From positions 39,701 through 103,700 of the forward strand of contig JAJVDF010000359.1 of NCBI GenBank assembly GCA_022410635.1: 64,000 bases of DNA, read 5' to 3'. Source of the DNA: Tretioscincus oriximinensis (taxonomy: Eukaryota; Chordata; Lepidosauria; Squamata; Gymnophthalmidae). The translations under genes and the position numbers were made by a program. Of the stretch, positions 44,666 through 54,458 are shown piece by piece (position 1 is the first letter of the stretch; each line of letters opens with the position of its first letter). The notes below the pieces were generated by a model. The model made no database searches. It was given only the letters and a program-made list of their open reading frames with translations, and was not told the DNA's origin.

Positions 44666-45340
44666 CTATTTGGGGATATCATGTGGAGTAAAACCTACTG
44701 NAAAATGGTAGGTGTAGCAATACCACAGCTGAGGATCTCACAATTTCTTGTTATTTATCTCTATATATAATTCCAGTGGGGATCCGGCATGTGTACGGTA
44801 TGGAACGAAATCCAGCCACCTGATTGGCTGAAATAAAGCTGCATTTGAACGGCCAAGCTAGGCAGCAAAACTCCCAACAAACATGGCTGCCACATACACA
44901 AACGAATGGATGCGTGCAGTTTGGGGAGCCTACCGAAGTTCGGCTGGACAACTCATTAGTATAAAACAGGCAGGCTGCAGCTAAACAAACAGGAGGAACT
45001 GAACTGCTAGAGAGCCCATCCAATCCCATATGAATGGGCTTATTCCCCTAGTTTTCATATACAGTGTGAGTTACTATAATGTTGGTTTTAGTTAGCGTGT
45101 TCCTTGGTTTGTGGGGTCTTATTTTGTACGGCCCCATAACAGGCACCGGGATGTTTGTATCACCTATGTAAGTTGGTACCGATAAGATGCCATTCGATTT
45201 ATGAATGATACGATGTCAGGGTAACTTCTCAGGGGTATGTGGCCACCCTATTCGCAGAAGACGCAAAGTCACAGCGTACAGGGATATAGATGAGCTGCTC
45301 TGACTGCCTCCCCGCTAACAGTAATATATCCACCCTTTAT
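44666..45340. other. Intergenic stretch, nothing recognised
   Basis: No exon or repeat identified between the CR1 end and the hairpin arm at 45341. Confidence 0.4.
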
Positions 45341-45385
45341 GCATCCACACATCACTTTATTCCACAATATTCCACAATAAAGCAT

Positions 45386-46197
45386 TGAAGACAGGACTAG
45401 ACAGGTTCATGGACACCAAGGGTATAAATGGNTCCTAGGATGGATGCCTGGATGTTGCCTCCGGGATGGAGCAACAGGCAGGACTCTCGCTCACGTGAAG
45501 TAATTATTCCTCTCTACAGTACTTTGGTACGACCACACTTGGAAAACTGTGTTCAGTTCTGGGGGGNCCAATTTAAAAAGGACATTGATAAACTAGAGCA
45601 AGTACAAAAGAGAGTTACAAGGAGGGTGAGTGGTCTGGAAACCATGAAGTCCTATGAGGAAGGGTTAAAGGATCTGGGGATGTTTAGTCTGCAAAAGAGA
45701 AGACAGAGAGGAGACTGACGTCTGCCTACAAATATCGGAAGGGCTTTTCACAGAGCAGAGGGATCAGCCTTGTTCTCCTTGGCACATGGAAGGACTAGAA
45801 ACAAGGGGATGAAACTGCAAGGGAGGAGATTTAGATTAGATATCAGAAAAAACTTTCTAACAGTCAGGGGGATAAACCAGTGGAACAGTTTGCCACAGGG
45901 GGTGGTGAGTTCGCCTTCCCTGGAAGTTTTCAAACAGTCATCTGTCTGGGATGGTTTAATGAATCCTGCATCGAGCAGGGGGTTGGACCCGATCACCCTG
46001 GAGGTCCCTTCCGACTCTATGATTCTATGATTCTATGACTCCTGAGATACCATTTGCAGGGAGTCATGAACAGGAGCATATTTTGCTTTCCTCTGTTCGG
46101 ACTGCCCAGGGGCATCTAGTGGGCCTCTGTGTGAGACAGAAGGCTGGACTTGGTGGGCTGTGGCCTGATCCAGTATGGCTCTTCTTATGTTCTTATG
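45386..46197 (+). mobile_element. CR1 group A 3' fragment split by CR1 group B
   Basis: The first part (45386-45487) runs GACAGGACTAGACAGGTTCATGG to GGAGCAACAGGCAGGACTC. The second part (46038-46197) resumes at ACTCCTGAGATACCATTTGCAGGG and ends CTTCTTATGTTCTTATG. The break is at the position occupied by continuous sequence in other copies, with a short GACTC repeated on both sides. Confidence 0.8.
45488..46037 (+). mobile_element. CR1 group B 3' fragment nested in CR1 group A
   Basis: [40 protein letters not shown], then LDIRKNFLTVRGINQWNSLPQGVVSSPSLEVFKQ across small frame breaks, ending GACTCTATGATTCTATGATTCTATG. Younger than its host copy by position. Confidence 0.85.
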
Positions 46198-46319
46198 TTA
46201 TTTGTTCCAGAATATCCATGTTTTATTGTGGAATATAGTGGAATAAATAAGTGATGCGTGGGGCAGGCTTTGTTTTGTCTTTACAGACTTTCAATTTTAT
46301 CTCGTATCAAATTATGATA

Positions 46320-46590
46320 TTGAGAGAATCGGTGGTACAGTGTTGAAGATCCCTGGTGTTTCAGTAGAAACGCCCGAGTTCGAAGCTCTGTGTCGGTCAC
46401 AGGGAGGCGGGAGCGCCCTCTATTGGCCTCAGCTCCAGCCAATCCAGCTGTTTGAAAGCAAGAAATTCCGATTAGATAAATGAGAACATCACAGCGTGGT
46501 GGGGAAGGTAGTATGTAAGCCTTCGGGCAAAAAATAAGCTTGTAAGGCACTTTGAGTCCCCTCACGGTTAAAAATAAACAGTTGATCTTC
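46320..46590 (+). mobile_element. SINE family S2, sense
   Basis: AATCGGTGGTACAGTG and CCGAGTTCGAAGCTC resemble tRNA A- and B-boxes about 45 bp apart. Then come GCGCCCTCTATTGGCCTCAG, AGATAAATGAGAACATCACAGCGTGGTGGGGAAGG and GTAAGCCTTCGGGC, with a TTGATCTTCTTCTTG tail. Distinct from the Sauria SINE in body and tail. Confidence 0.7.
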
Positions 46591-47359
46591 TTCTTGAAAC
46601 ACATCTTTCTGCCCCCAAGCCCAAACTCACTCTCCCAAATTCTCCCCCCCCCCCAGTCCCCTGCTTCTTAAAGGAGCCACGTCTCATTATTGACTGGTCT
46701 TCTTACAGTAGGCCTGCCCATGCCCTACCATAGTCTACACAGGCATGCACAACCAGGAAGTCACAATATCGCTGCTCTTAATAAGTCACTCATCATTGAG
46801 TCCAACATTCTGAGGTCTGCCATTGGTCTTTATGACAGGGCTCAGAACGTTTGACTCTGTGTGGGCTGTGCCCACATTGGTGGCACTGAAGGCTGCCCGG
46901 CCCCCTGCCTAACATGGTGGAAAGGGCAGCCTGTGGCACCAGGATGAAATCAGCCACACCTGCCACAGAAAGTACCACAGCAGCCTGCCCACTCCCCCAC
47001 TCTGGCCTTCTCAAATCCACATTTTTACAGTCTTTCCACTAGATCAAGAATATTGACCAGGCCTTAAATCCTAGTTTCCCAACTGGGATGCTGAATTAAG
47101 GGTTGTGCTTCCACACTTGGGTTGGACATTTTATAAAATTCACAGGAAAGCTAAGAGGCAAATTTCTTTTGTTATTGTTGCTGTTTATCTTATTTATCAA
47201 ACACTANCAGTGAACAGAGCAGCATAAAAGAAATAAATACTAATATTAGAAGCCATATATAAAATAAAACAAGTGAAGATCAACTATACAATATGGTACA
47301 GAACAAATCAATACATCCGTGGAGGCCAAGCTATCCTTGCATTAAGCTATTGATTACTT
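46591..47359. other. Intergenic stretch with a small hairpin
   Basis: 46798-46858 folds back: GAGTCCAACATTCTGAGGTCTG against CAGGGCTCAGAACGTTTGACTC around CCATTGGTC. An H2-like half motif (CCATAGTCTACACAGGCATG) lies at 46728-46750. No exon recognised. Confidence 0.45.
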
Positions 47360-47805
47360 AAGAACCTAAGAGGAGNCCTGCTGAATTGGAACTTGGCTAA
47401 TCCAGTCTTAAATCTATCCAGGCAGCCTCAGCATGGGATAATATCAGCTGAATTTGGTTTGAATTTACCCTTCCAGTTTAAACCCTTTATGTACACATCT
47501 GCTAATCTGACTGCTAATCTTATCTAAACACAATCCAGATTGCTAGCTGCCCCCGCCTCTTCTGGAAGTCAATTCCAAACTTTCCTTTGTCCGTTCTGCC
47601 CCTCAGTTTCAAGGAATGCCCCCTGGTCCTAGTATGACAGAGAAAATATTTTTTCTTATCCAGCCCATGAATGATTTTATATAGTTCAATCAGATCATCT
47701 CTTAAACACCGTCTTTCAAGGCTGAAGAGGCCAAGACGTTGCAGCTGTACTTCATAAAAGAAGTGCTCCAGACCCTAGATCATTCTTGTTGCCCTTTTTC
47801 GGCAC
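47360..47805 (-). mobile_element. CR1 group A fragment, antisense, with internal insertion
   Basis: TTAAGAACCTAAGAGGAG and CTTAAATCTATCCAGGCAGCCTCAG are separated by about 120 bp of unrelated sequence from CTCTTCTGGAAGTCAATTCCAAAC and the rest of the tail to GAAGTGCTCCAGACCC. Confidence 0.7.
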
Positions 47806-47960
47806 CTTGATAGATAGGTAGCTTTACATTTATATCCTTCCCTGTATATGTAAAAGTCTCAGGGAGGGTACAAAATTAATATATTAAAACAGTGCCTGAT
47901 TCGGGGGTTGCCTCTTCAAGGATGGTCTCAATTTGGGGCCCAAAATAGAGGCGTTGTTTC
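47806..47960 (-). mobile_element. L2 LINE 3' terminus, antisense
   Basis: TAGATAGGTAGCTTTACATTTATATCCTTCCC and GTCTCAGGGAGGGTACAAAATT, as at the left end of the 17275 L2 copy. Confidence 0.55.
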
Positions 47961-48119
47961 CTTCATAACAGAATAAACAGTGTGCTTACATTCAGGGAAT
48001 CCCAGGCGCACCTAGTGGCAAGCAGAAATTGCATGCCTACTATTCAAGGGCAAATGATGTTGTGATATTCAGCCACACACTGACAGCTTAAATAGTTTGT
48101 AAGTAATCCATTCTTCAGA

Positions 48120-48385
48120 TTGTTTATTTATTTGTTTGTTTGTACTTATATCACGCCCTATACCCAAAGGTCTCAGGGCAGCCAAGCAAAGGGTGGTGCA
48201 CATAGCTTTTGTCGCTTTCTCCACAACAAACACCCTGTGAAGTAAGGGGGGCTGAGAGAGTTCAGACAACTGAGAATGGCCCAAGGTCACCCATCTAGCT
48301 TTCATGGAGGAGCGGGGAATCGAACTGGGAGGCTACCAGATGTTACTCCAACACTCTAACCACTACACCAAATTTAGCTCCTCTG
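48120..48385 (-). mobile_element. Sauria-type SINE, antisense
   Basis: TTTATTTATTTGTTTGTTTGTACTTATATCACGCCC (3' end), GCCCAAGGTCACCCATCTAGC, GGGGAATCGAACTGGG (reverse B-box) and CTCTAACCACTACACCAAATTTAGCTC (reverse A-box). Essentially full length. Confidence 0.85.
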
Positions 48386-48714
48386 CTTTCCAAGGATGGG
48401 ATTCAAATAATTCAACAGTCAGTTCAATACCCACTTCAAGGTCCATACAGGGCCCACCTCCCGTCAGAAATAAAGATGGCATTCCCAGAAGTGCCAACCA
48501 GAAGTGACATCACTGAAGCTTCAGTCCCCGGAAGCAGCCACAGGGAAATGACATTAGGAAGTGGTGAGGAAGGAATTCTCGTACTTTTAGCCTCATCCTT
48601 GTAGATCTTGTGGGGAAGGAAAAATTTTGACCACCAGATCACCTGAACTGCTACAAACGGCCTAAATCCATCACTGCTTAACACAAAATTCCTGTCCCCA
48701 CAGAACATTATTTG

Positions 48715-48800
48715 GGCCTGCCATAGCCTACACTGGCGTATGGATGGCCAATCTATGTACCGAGGTATAACCCAGAACGAGGCTCAGTAGGGGCAATGTT
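48715..48800. repeat. Hairpin family H2, right half
   Basis: GGGCCTGCCATAGCCTACACTGGCGTATGGATGGCC, GTACCGAGGTATAACCCAGAACGAGGCTCAGTAGGGGC match the right arm of the 25745 copy. The upstream 48470-48560 stretch holds CAGAAGTGACATCACTGAAGC and GGAAATGACATTAGGAAGTGG. Confidence 0.7.
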
Positions 48801-48984
48801 AAGGTTGATGGATTCAACCTGTTTGTAGCGGTTCAGGCGATCCATTTTGTTGTTTGCTGTCATCAATCTGTGACCAATTTTCGGCTAGCTGCACCTCGAC
48901 TCACTTTCCTTGCCAGGGATACAGAACCAGGTTTGCCATTGCTGGCTTCTGAGGAGAGACCGGGCTGCTTCCATTGCACGGCAC

Positions 48985-49510
48985 CATGATCCTAGAGAAA
49001 ATCGTTTTCTCTATCGCACAACACTAGGACCGGGGGGGCATCCCTTGAAACTGGGGGGCAGAAGAGTGAGGACAGACAAGGGAAAGTAGTTTTCCACCAG
49101 CCTCTGGAATTTACTTCTGGAAGAGGTGTTGGTAGCTAGCAGCCTGGATAGCTTTAAGACAGGATTAGACAAGTCCATGGAAGTCAAAGGTGTAAATAGC
49201 TGCTAGGATGGATGTCTTCATGCTGCCTCCGAGATGGAGCAACAGGCAGGATTCCTAAAATGCCATTTGCAGGACGCCGAGATTCTTCTTCCTCTTCTTC
49301 CTCTTCTTCCTCTTCTTCCTCTTCTTCCTCTTCTTCCTCTTCTTCCTCTTCTTCCTCTTCTTCCTCTTCTTCCTCTTCTTCCTCTTCTTCCCCTTCCCCT
49401 TCTTCTCCTCCTCCTCCTCCTCCTATTCAATTGGCCCTCTGTGTGAGACAGAATGCTGGATTAGATGGGCTCTGGTGTGGTTCAGCAGGGCTTCGCTTAG
49501 GTTCTTATGT
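48985..49510 (+). mobile_element. CR1 group A 3' fragment with internal microsatellite
   Basis: AGAAAATCGTTTTCTCTATCGCACAAC, CCAGCCTCTGGAATTTACTTCTGG, GGATGGATGTCTTCATGCTGCCTCC and, after the pyrimidine tract, GGCCCTCTGTGTGAGACAGAATGCTGG to TAGGTTCTTATG. Confidence 0.8.
49281..49428. repeat. (CTTCTTCCT)n pyrimidine microsatellite
   Basis: About 16 near-perfect 9-bp CTTCTTCCT units, then CCCCTT and (CTCCTC)n. It sits where other CR1 A copies have the GAACAGG...CTTTGCTTTCCTCTGTTC region, so it probably grew from the element's own TTTTGCCTTCCTCTG. Confidence 0.9.
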
Positions 49511-49639
49511 ACACTATAGCTTCTAAACAGAGCACATTGAATTATCATAGGCCCTCGTCACACCTGTCCCTTTGACCATCTTCCATCTTGAAGCCATCTT
49601 TTTTTCTAGTTTAGTTCCATTCCTAAGAACTAGAGGTAN

Positions 49640-50040
49640 TGTACAAAATCATGCATGGGATGGATAAAGTAACACAAGAATAAGAGGCCTTCCTTGAAGC
49701 TGGTGGGCAGAAGAGTGAGGACAGACAAGGGAAAGTATTCTTTATCCAAGGGGGTCATCAGCCTGTGGAATTTACTTCCAGAAGAGGTGGTGATAGCTAC
49801 CAGCTTGGATAGCTTTAAGGCAGGATCAGACAGGTTCATGGAAGCCAAGACTATCGATAGCTACTAGGATGGATCTTTCGATATTGACTCGGGAATGGAG
49901 GAAGAGGCAGGATTCCTGAAGTACCATTTGCAGGGCATTGGGAACAGGGGAGGGATTTGCCTTCTTCTGCACGAGATGCCCAGGGGCAATTGGTTGGCCA
50001 CTGGGTGGGACAGAAGGCTGATAAGGCTCCTCTTATCCTC
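49640..50040 (+). mobile_element. CR1 group A 3' fragment, sense
   Basis: GTACAAAATCATGCATGGGATGGATAAAG to GATAAGGCTCCTCTTATCCTCTT. Diverged; includes the GAGCTTGAAG-like region with many substitutions. Confidence 0.8.
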
Positions 50041-50254
50041 TTAAAAGCATATGAGAAAACCTTTGCCCTTGTTGTTGAAGACCCCCAAGTTGTGACCAAT
50101 TGCTGATTAATCACATGAGCATCACTTTACCTTTTCATGGCAGGGTTTCAGGTGTGGTTTTCCATTCCATAGAGACACTGCAGATTGAATGAGCAACCCT
50201 CAGCTTTCTAGGCAGTTTGCTCAACCAAACCTCCCAGGCTGGAGAATAACCCCA

Positions 50255-50325
50255 CTGAGCTATATTTGGAATAGGAGCTTGCCACCCACATGCTAGTGTA
50301 GACTATGGCAGGCCCTGAACGAACA
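50255..50325. repeat. Hairpin family H2, left half
   Basis: CCCCACTGAGCTATATTTGGAATAGGAGCTTGCCACCCACATGCTAGTGTAGACTATGGCAGGCCCTGAACG, cut at the hairpin centre. A matching right end (CCCGAGATATAACCCAGAATAAGGGCC) occurs separately at 51190-51220. Confidence 0.7.
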
Positions 50326-50329
50326 TAGA

Positions 50330-50830
50330 ACCTAAGAACCAAAGAAGAGCCCTGCTGAAAGGGGGCAAAGCCCATGTAGTCCAGCATTCTGCCTCACCCA
50401 GTGGTCTGCCAACTGCACCTGGGCAGTCTGAAACAGTACTCAGCTTCCTGCAAACGGCATTACAGGTATACCAGATGCAGGATCAAGAGCTCCATCCTAG
50501 TAGCTGTTTATACCTTTGGTATCTATGAACTTGTTTCATCCTGTCTTAAAGCTATCCAGGTTGTCACCACCTCTTCTGAAAGTAAATTCCACAGACAGAG
50601 GATCTTCTGAGTGAAAAATACTTTATCTTGTCTGCCATAACTATTCTGCCCCTTGGTCCTAGTCTTGTGTGATAGAGAAAATATTTTATAAAATATTTTA
50701 TATTTTATATGCGTGATTTTATACACTTCATCGGGTCATCTCTTCAACGCTGTCTTTGAAGGCTGACATCCCTGACATCCTTTTCTGGTGGCCAGAACTG
50801 TACACAATACTCCAATTATTCCTAACATTG
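50330..50830 (-). mobile_element. CR1 group A 3' fragment, antisense
   Basis: AACCTAAGAACCAAAGAAGAGCC to CTGGTGGCCAGAACTGTACACAATACTCC. An ATTTTATAAAATATTTTATATTTTATATG expansion sits near 50682-50710. Confidence 0.75.
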
Positions 50831-50894
50831 AATTTGCTTGCAATGGGGACTTCCATAGCCTACACTGGAATGGAGATGCCCAAGCTCTAGGCTG

Positions 50895-51190
50895 ACCTGA
50901 TGACACCTTTTTTGTGGTGGGGGACACAGTTTGGTGGTATCTACCTCACCCTCCCTGGGGAACAATTACCCCATTATTTGCTGGGGGAAATTTTTAAAAA
51001 AATGCTCCTGAAGGCACCTTCCCCTGCGTAAAAAAATTAAAAATGCAAGTTTCTCACACACTTTGAAAAATGCTCGCGCAACTTCAAAAAATTCTCAATA
51101 GCTTTGCGGATTTCTCAGGTGAGGATTTCGGAGGTGTATGCTTGCTGGTGGGTGATTTGCATATTAATTCCCCCAGTTTGGGCCTCTATC
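50895..51190. repeat. Interspersed repeat R5 (copy 1)
   Basis: Shares with 52190-52672 the ordered blocks CTCCTGAAGGCACC, TTCTCACACACTTTGAAAAATGC, GATTTCTCAGGTGAGGATTT, GGTGGGTGATTTGCATATTAATT and CCAGTTTGGGCCTC. The octamer ATTTGCAT is in both. No coding sequence. Confidence 0.6.
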
Positions 51191-51357
51191 CCGAGATATA
51201 ACCCAGAATAAGGGCCAGGGCACTCCAAAGTAGTTTTCGTGGAAGAGAAACAGAAGTGGTTTGTGAACTGAAATGACAGCTCTCTTTTTTCCAAGCACTT
51301 TTCCCACTGATGGGACAAGAGGAAGAGCCTTTTCACAGGCAGTTCAATACTTACATA

Positions 51358-51900
51358 TGAACATAAGAAGAGCCATACTGGATCAGGCCACAGCCCATCT
51401 AGTCCAGCATTCTGTGTCACACAGAGGCCCACCAGATGCACCTGGGCAGTCCGAACAGAGGAAAGCAAAATATGCTCCTGTTCATGATTCCCTGCAAATG
51501 GCATTTAAGGAGTCCTGTCTGTGGCTCCATCCCGGAGGCTACATCCAGACAACTATCTTAGTATCCATTTATACCCTTAGTGTCCATAAACCTGTCTAGT
51601 CCTGTCTTGAAACTATCCAAGCTGTTAGCTACCACTACCTCTTCAGGAAGTAAATTCCACAGGCCGATGACCCTCTGGGTGAAAAAATACTTTCCTTTGT
51701 CTGTTCTCACTTTTCTACCCAACAGTTTTAAGGAGNGCCCTCTGGTCCTTGTGTTGTGTGATAGAGAAAACATTTTTTCTCTATTCACNCTGTCGATCCC
51801 NTNCATGATTTTGTACACTTCAATCAGATCACCCCTCAAACGTCTCCTTTCAAGGCTGAAGAGGGCCAGACGTTGCAGCCTGGCTTCGTAAGGGAGGGCC
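51358..51900 (-). mobile_element. CR1 group A 3' fragment, antisense
   Basis: ACATAAGAAGAGCCATACTGG through the stop-free ORF2 tail to GACGTTGCAGCCTGGCTTCGTAAGGGAG. Nearly identical in layout to the 684 and 37505 copies; four N bases. Confidence 0.88.
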
Positions 51901-52189
51901 TTTCTGCATCCAGGTTTACCCCATATTTTAACACAGAACAGGGACATGTTATCAAAACGCCGATCCAAGCAATCTTAGGCCACACCCAAGATGGCAGGCA
52001 GGTGCCAGGGTCCCGTCCAAGACATAGGGTCTAATGCAGAAAAGACTCTAGGGTAGAGAGACGGCAGGCTAAGGAGACAGCAGATGGGGTTTGGAGGCCC
52101 TGTGTCCCACGTGGGGAGGGGTGGGCATCTTCCACTAGCCAACTCGGCTATTCAAAAGAGATGCAAATTTGTAATTTGCATATCAATTA
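51901..52189. other. Intergenic stretch, nothing recognised
   Basis: Contains ATGCAAATTTGTAATTTGCATATC (two inverted octamer-like motifs) near 52160-52184. No exon. Confidence 0.4.
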
Positions 52190-52672
52190 GATAGGATGAC
52201 CAGATGCCCCCTTTTTGGGAGGGAACCCGGTTTTGGGGNGTCCACNCTGCCCTCCCNGGGGGGGGGGGGAGGCATTTCTCTGTACTAGGGGGTTCTGGCA
52301 ACCGGGGCCAGCTCCTGAAGGCAACCTCCACTCAGTAAAAAATAAACATTCTCATGCATTTCAAACAATTCTGGCACACTTAAAAAAATGATTTTTTTAA
52401 AAAAAAAATACACTGCACCAATAGGGAAAAAAAATACATTAGGAGTCTCTAGCAACCGGAGCCAGCTCCTGAAGGTCCCCTCCCCTCTGTAAATTTTTTT
52501 TTAAAAAAAATCTGATGTACTCCAAAAATTCTCAGACAGTTTAAAAATTCTCACATACATCACAGATTTCTCAGGCGGGAATTTTGGAAGAGAATGTCAT
52601 GTTGGTGGGTAATTTGCATATTTAAGAATATGCAGATTAGCATGAATATTAATTACTCCAGTTTGGGCCTCA
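52190..52672. repeat. Interspersed repeat R5 (copy 2, internally duplicated)
   Basis: Two successive blocks of GCAACCGGRGCCAGCTCCTGAAGG followed by TTCTCA runs, then GATTTCTCAGGCGGGAATTTTGG, GGTGGGTAATTTGCATATTTAAG and CTCCAGTTTGGGCCTCAG. Contains several N and a G12-type homopolymer near 52258. Confidence 0.6.
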
Positions 52673-52679
52673 GAAAATA

Positions 52680-52779
52680 TGGTCAGTCTAAATTAGATAA
52701 ATTAACCTGATGGGGAAGATAGAATAAGATGTAAGCCTTTTGGGCAAAAATTAACCCTGCGAGCTGCTTCTCCTCCTCT

Positions 52780-52814
<35 letters not shown>

Positions 52815-52905
52815 TTCTTCCTCCTCCTCCACCTCTTCTTCTTCTTCCTCTTCTTCTTCCTCCTCCTCCTTCTCCTCGTTCTCCTCCTCCTCCTCCTTCT
52901 TCCAT
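52680..52905. repeat. SINE S2 3' piece followed by a TCC/TTC tract
   Basis: 52691-52765: ATTAGATAAATTAACCTGATGGGGAAGATAGAATAAGATGTAAGCC, the S2 tail in sense. It is followed by about 135 bp of CTCCTCCTCTTCC units that may have expanded from the S2 tail. Confidence 0.75.
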
Positions 52906-52964
52906 GGACAGAGGCAGTTTACCAGTCAATGTCAAATGCTGAGTTCTTAAGGAAGGTTTGGTTG

Positions 52965-53235
52965 CATAAGAACCTAAGAGGAGACCTGCTGAATGGGGTC
53001 AGAACCCATCTGGTCCAGCCTCCTGACTCACACAGCGGGTCACCAATTGCACCTGGGCAGTGCAAAGTGGAATTAGGCAAAACCTGTTCTTGACTCCCTG
53101 CAAGTGGCATTCCAGGAATCCTGCCTGTTGCTCCATTCCACAGGCAGGATCAAGAGATCCATCCTAGTAGCTATTTATACCCTTAGCATCCATGAACTCG
53201 TCTAATCCTGTCTTAAAGCTATCCAGGTTACCAGC
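52965..53235 (-). mobile_element. CR1 group A 3' fragment, antisense
   Basis: ATAAGAACCTAAGAGGAGACCTGCTGAATGG to CTTAAAGCTATCCAGGTTACCAGC. Confidence 0.8.
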
Positions 53236-53504
53236 TGAGAAATGTTTCTGGGGGCAGNACTGGGAGTCATGCGAGCACGTGATTTTGCACATGCATTTCG
53301 CCTGCCTTCCCTGGACCTCCGGTAAGTGGCCACTAGGGATGGGTAGAATAACAAAACTCAGAATCTACTATAAAGGAATGAACGAGGTGCCGTGAAAGTG
53401 GAAATTACTGGAAAAATAATTACTGGAATTATTGGGAAATTCTGATTTCATAAGGGACGTTGTAGTCCAGCCTCTTTATTGGCATTTCTATTCTGCTCCC
53501 AATT
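53236..53504. other. Intergenic stretch, nothing recognised
   Basis: A GTAAGT donor-like site at 53321 follows ATGCATTTCGCC but lacks a signal-peptide frame; see rejected items. Confidence 0.4.
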
Positions 53505-53600
53505 GGCTCATCCACATGCCAGTGTAGACTATGGCAGGCCCCATTCGGGGCCTGCCAAAGTCTACACTAGCATGTGGATGGCAAGTCTGTGGCCTGACCT
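53505..53600. repeat. Hairpin family H2, central part
   Basis: CATCCACATGCCAGTGTAGACTATGGCAGGCCCC faces GGGGCCTGCCAAAGTCTACACTAGCATGTGGATG around ATTC. The 34-bp core arms are almost perfectly complementary. Confidence 0.8.
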
Positions 53601-53654
53601 TTGTCTGAGAAACTGCTGTCTCTTCCCTACTTTTTAAGACATGGCTGTTTTTAA

Positions 53655-54180
53655 CACGTCTGGGCCTCTTCAGCCTTGAAAGGAGACGTTTGAGGGGTGA
53701 TCTGATTGNAGTTTACAAAATCATGCATGGGATCGACAGGGTGAATAGAGAAAAAATGTTTTCTCTATCCCACAACACAAGGACCAGAGGGCACTCCTTA
53801 AAACTGTTGGGTAGAAAAGTGAGAACAGACAAAGGAAAGTATTTTTTCACCCAGAGGGTCATCGGCCTGTGGAATTGACTTCCTGAAGAGGTAGTGGTAG
53901 CTAACAGCTTGGATAGTTTCAAGACAGGACTAGACAGGTTTATGGACACTAAGGGTATAAATGGATACTAGGATAGTTGTCTGGATGTTGGCTCCCGGAT
54001 GGAGCAACAGGCAGGACTCTTGAAATACCATTTGCAGGGAGTCATGAACAGGAGCATATTTTGCTTTCCTCTGTTCAGGCTGCCCAGGTGCATCTGGTGG
54101 GCCTCTGTGTGACACAGAATGCTGGACTTGATGGGCTGTGGCCTGATCCAGTAGGGCTCTTCTTATGTTCTTANGTTCTT
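53655..54180 (+). mobile_element. CR1 group A 3' fragment, sense
   Basis: ACGTCTGGGCCTCTTCAGCC to TTCTTATGTTCTTANGTTCTTA, with an almost stop-free ORF2 tail (RGDLIXVYKIMHGIDRVN...). Confidence 0.88.
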
Positions 54181-54284
54181 AATTGTGATTTTATTGTTAG
54201 CCGCCCTGAGACCTTCAGGTGTAGGGAAATATATAAATGTCAATAAATAAAATGAAATAAATAAATAAAAGCCCCTAGGTGGGG

Positions 54285-54395
54285 TTTTCCTCTGCTTGAG
54301 GTGCCCAGGGGCAATTGGGGGGGCACTGAGTGAGGCAGCAGGAGGCTGGGCTAGATGGGCTGCGGCCCCCTTCCGTGGGGCTCCCCTGATGGCCT
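54285..54395 (+). mobile_element. CR1 group A 3' scrap close to a defensin exon
   Basis: CTCTGCTTGAGGTGCCCAGGGGCAATTGG, AGGCTGGGCTAGATGGGCTGCGGCC. Its end lies about 65 bp before the exon 2 acceptor at 54458. Confidence 0.7.
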
Positions 54396-54458
54396 TAGGG
54401 CCTCCCCGCAGCCCCGCAATTCTCTGAGTGCGATGTTCTCTCCTCCCGGTTTGTGCAG

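Larger units (their letters stand above)
45341..46272. repeat. Hairpin family H3 copy holding two nested LINE insertions
   Basis: Left arm 45341-45385 (GCATCCACACATCACTTTATTCCACAATATTCCACAATAAAGC) and right arm 46203-46272 (TTCCAGAATATCCATGTTTTATTGTGGAATATAGTGGAATAAATAAGTGATGCG) are inverted with small gaps. Between them lie the CR1 A piece and, inside that, the CR1 B piece. A related uninterrupted hairpin lies at 61050-61190. Confidence 0.65.

Noticed and set aside
49212..49526. Poly-Ser / Leu-Pro-repeat protein or CRISPR-like array
   Set aside because: A simple 9-bp pyrimidine microsatellite inside a CR1 fragment, with no spacers.
53291..53320. Short ATGCATTTCGCC... frame before GTAAGT as a missing first exon for the 54459 defensin
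   Set aside because: Only ten codons, no hydrophobic core, start not ATG-AGR and length unlike the 58-nt first exons.
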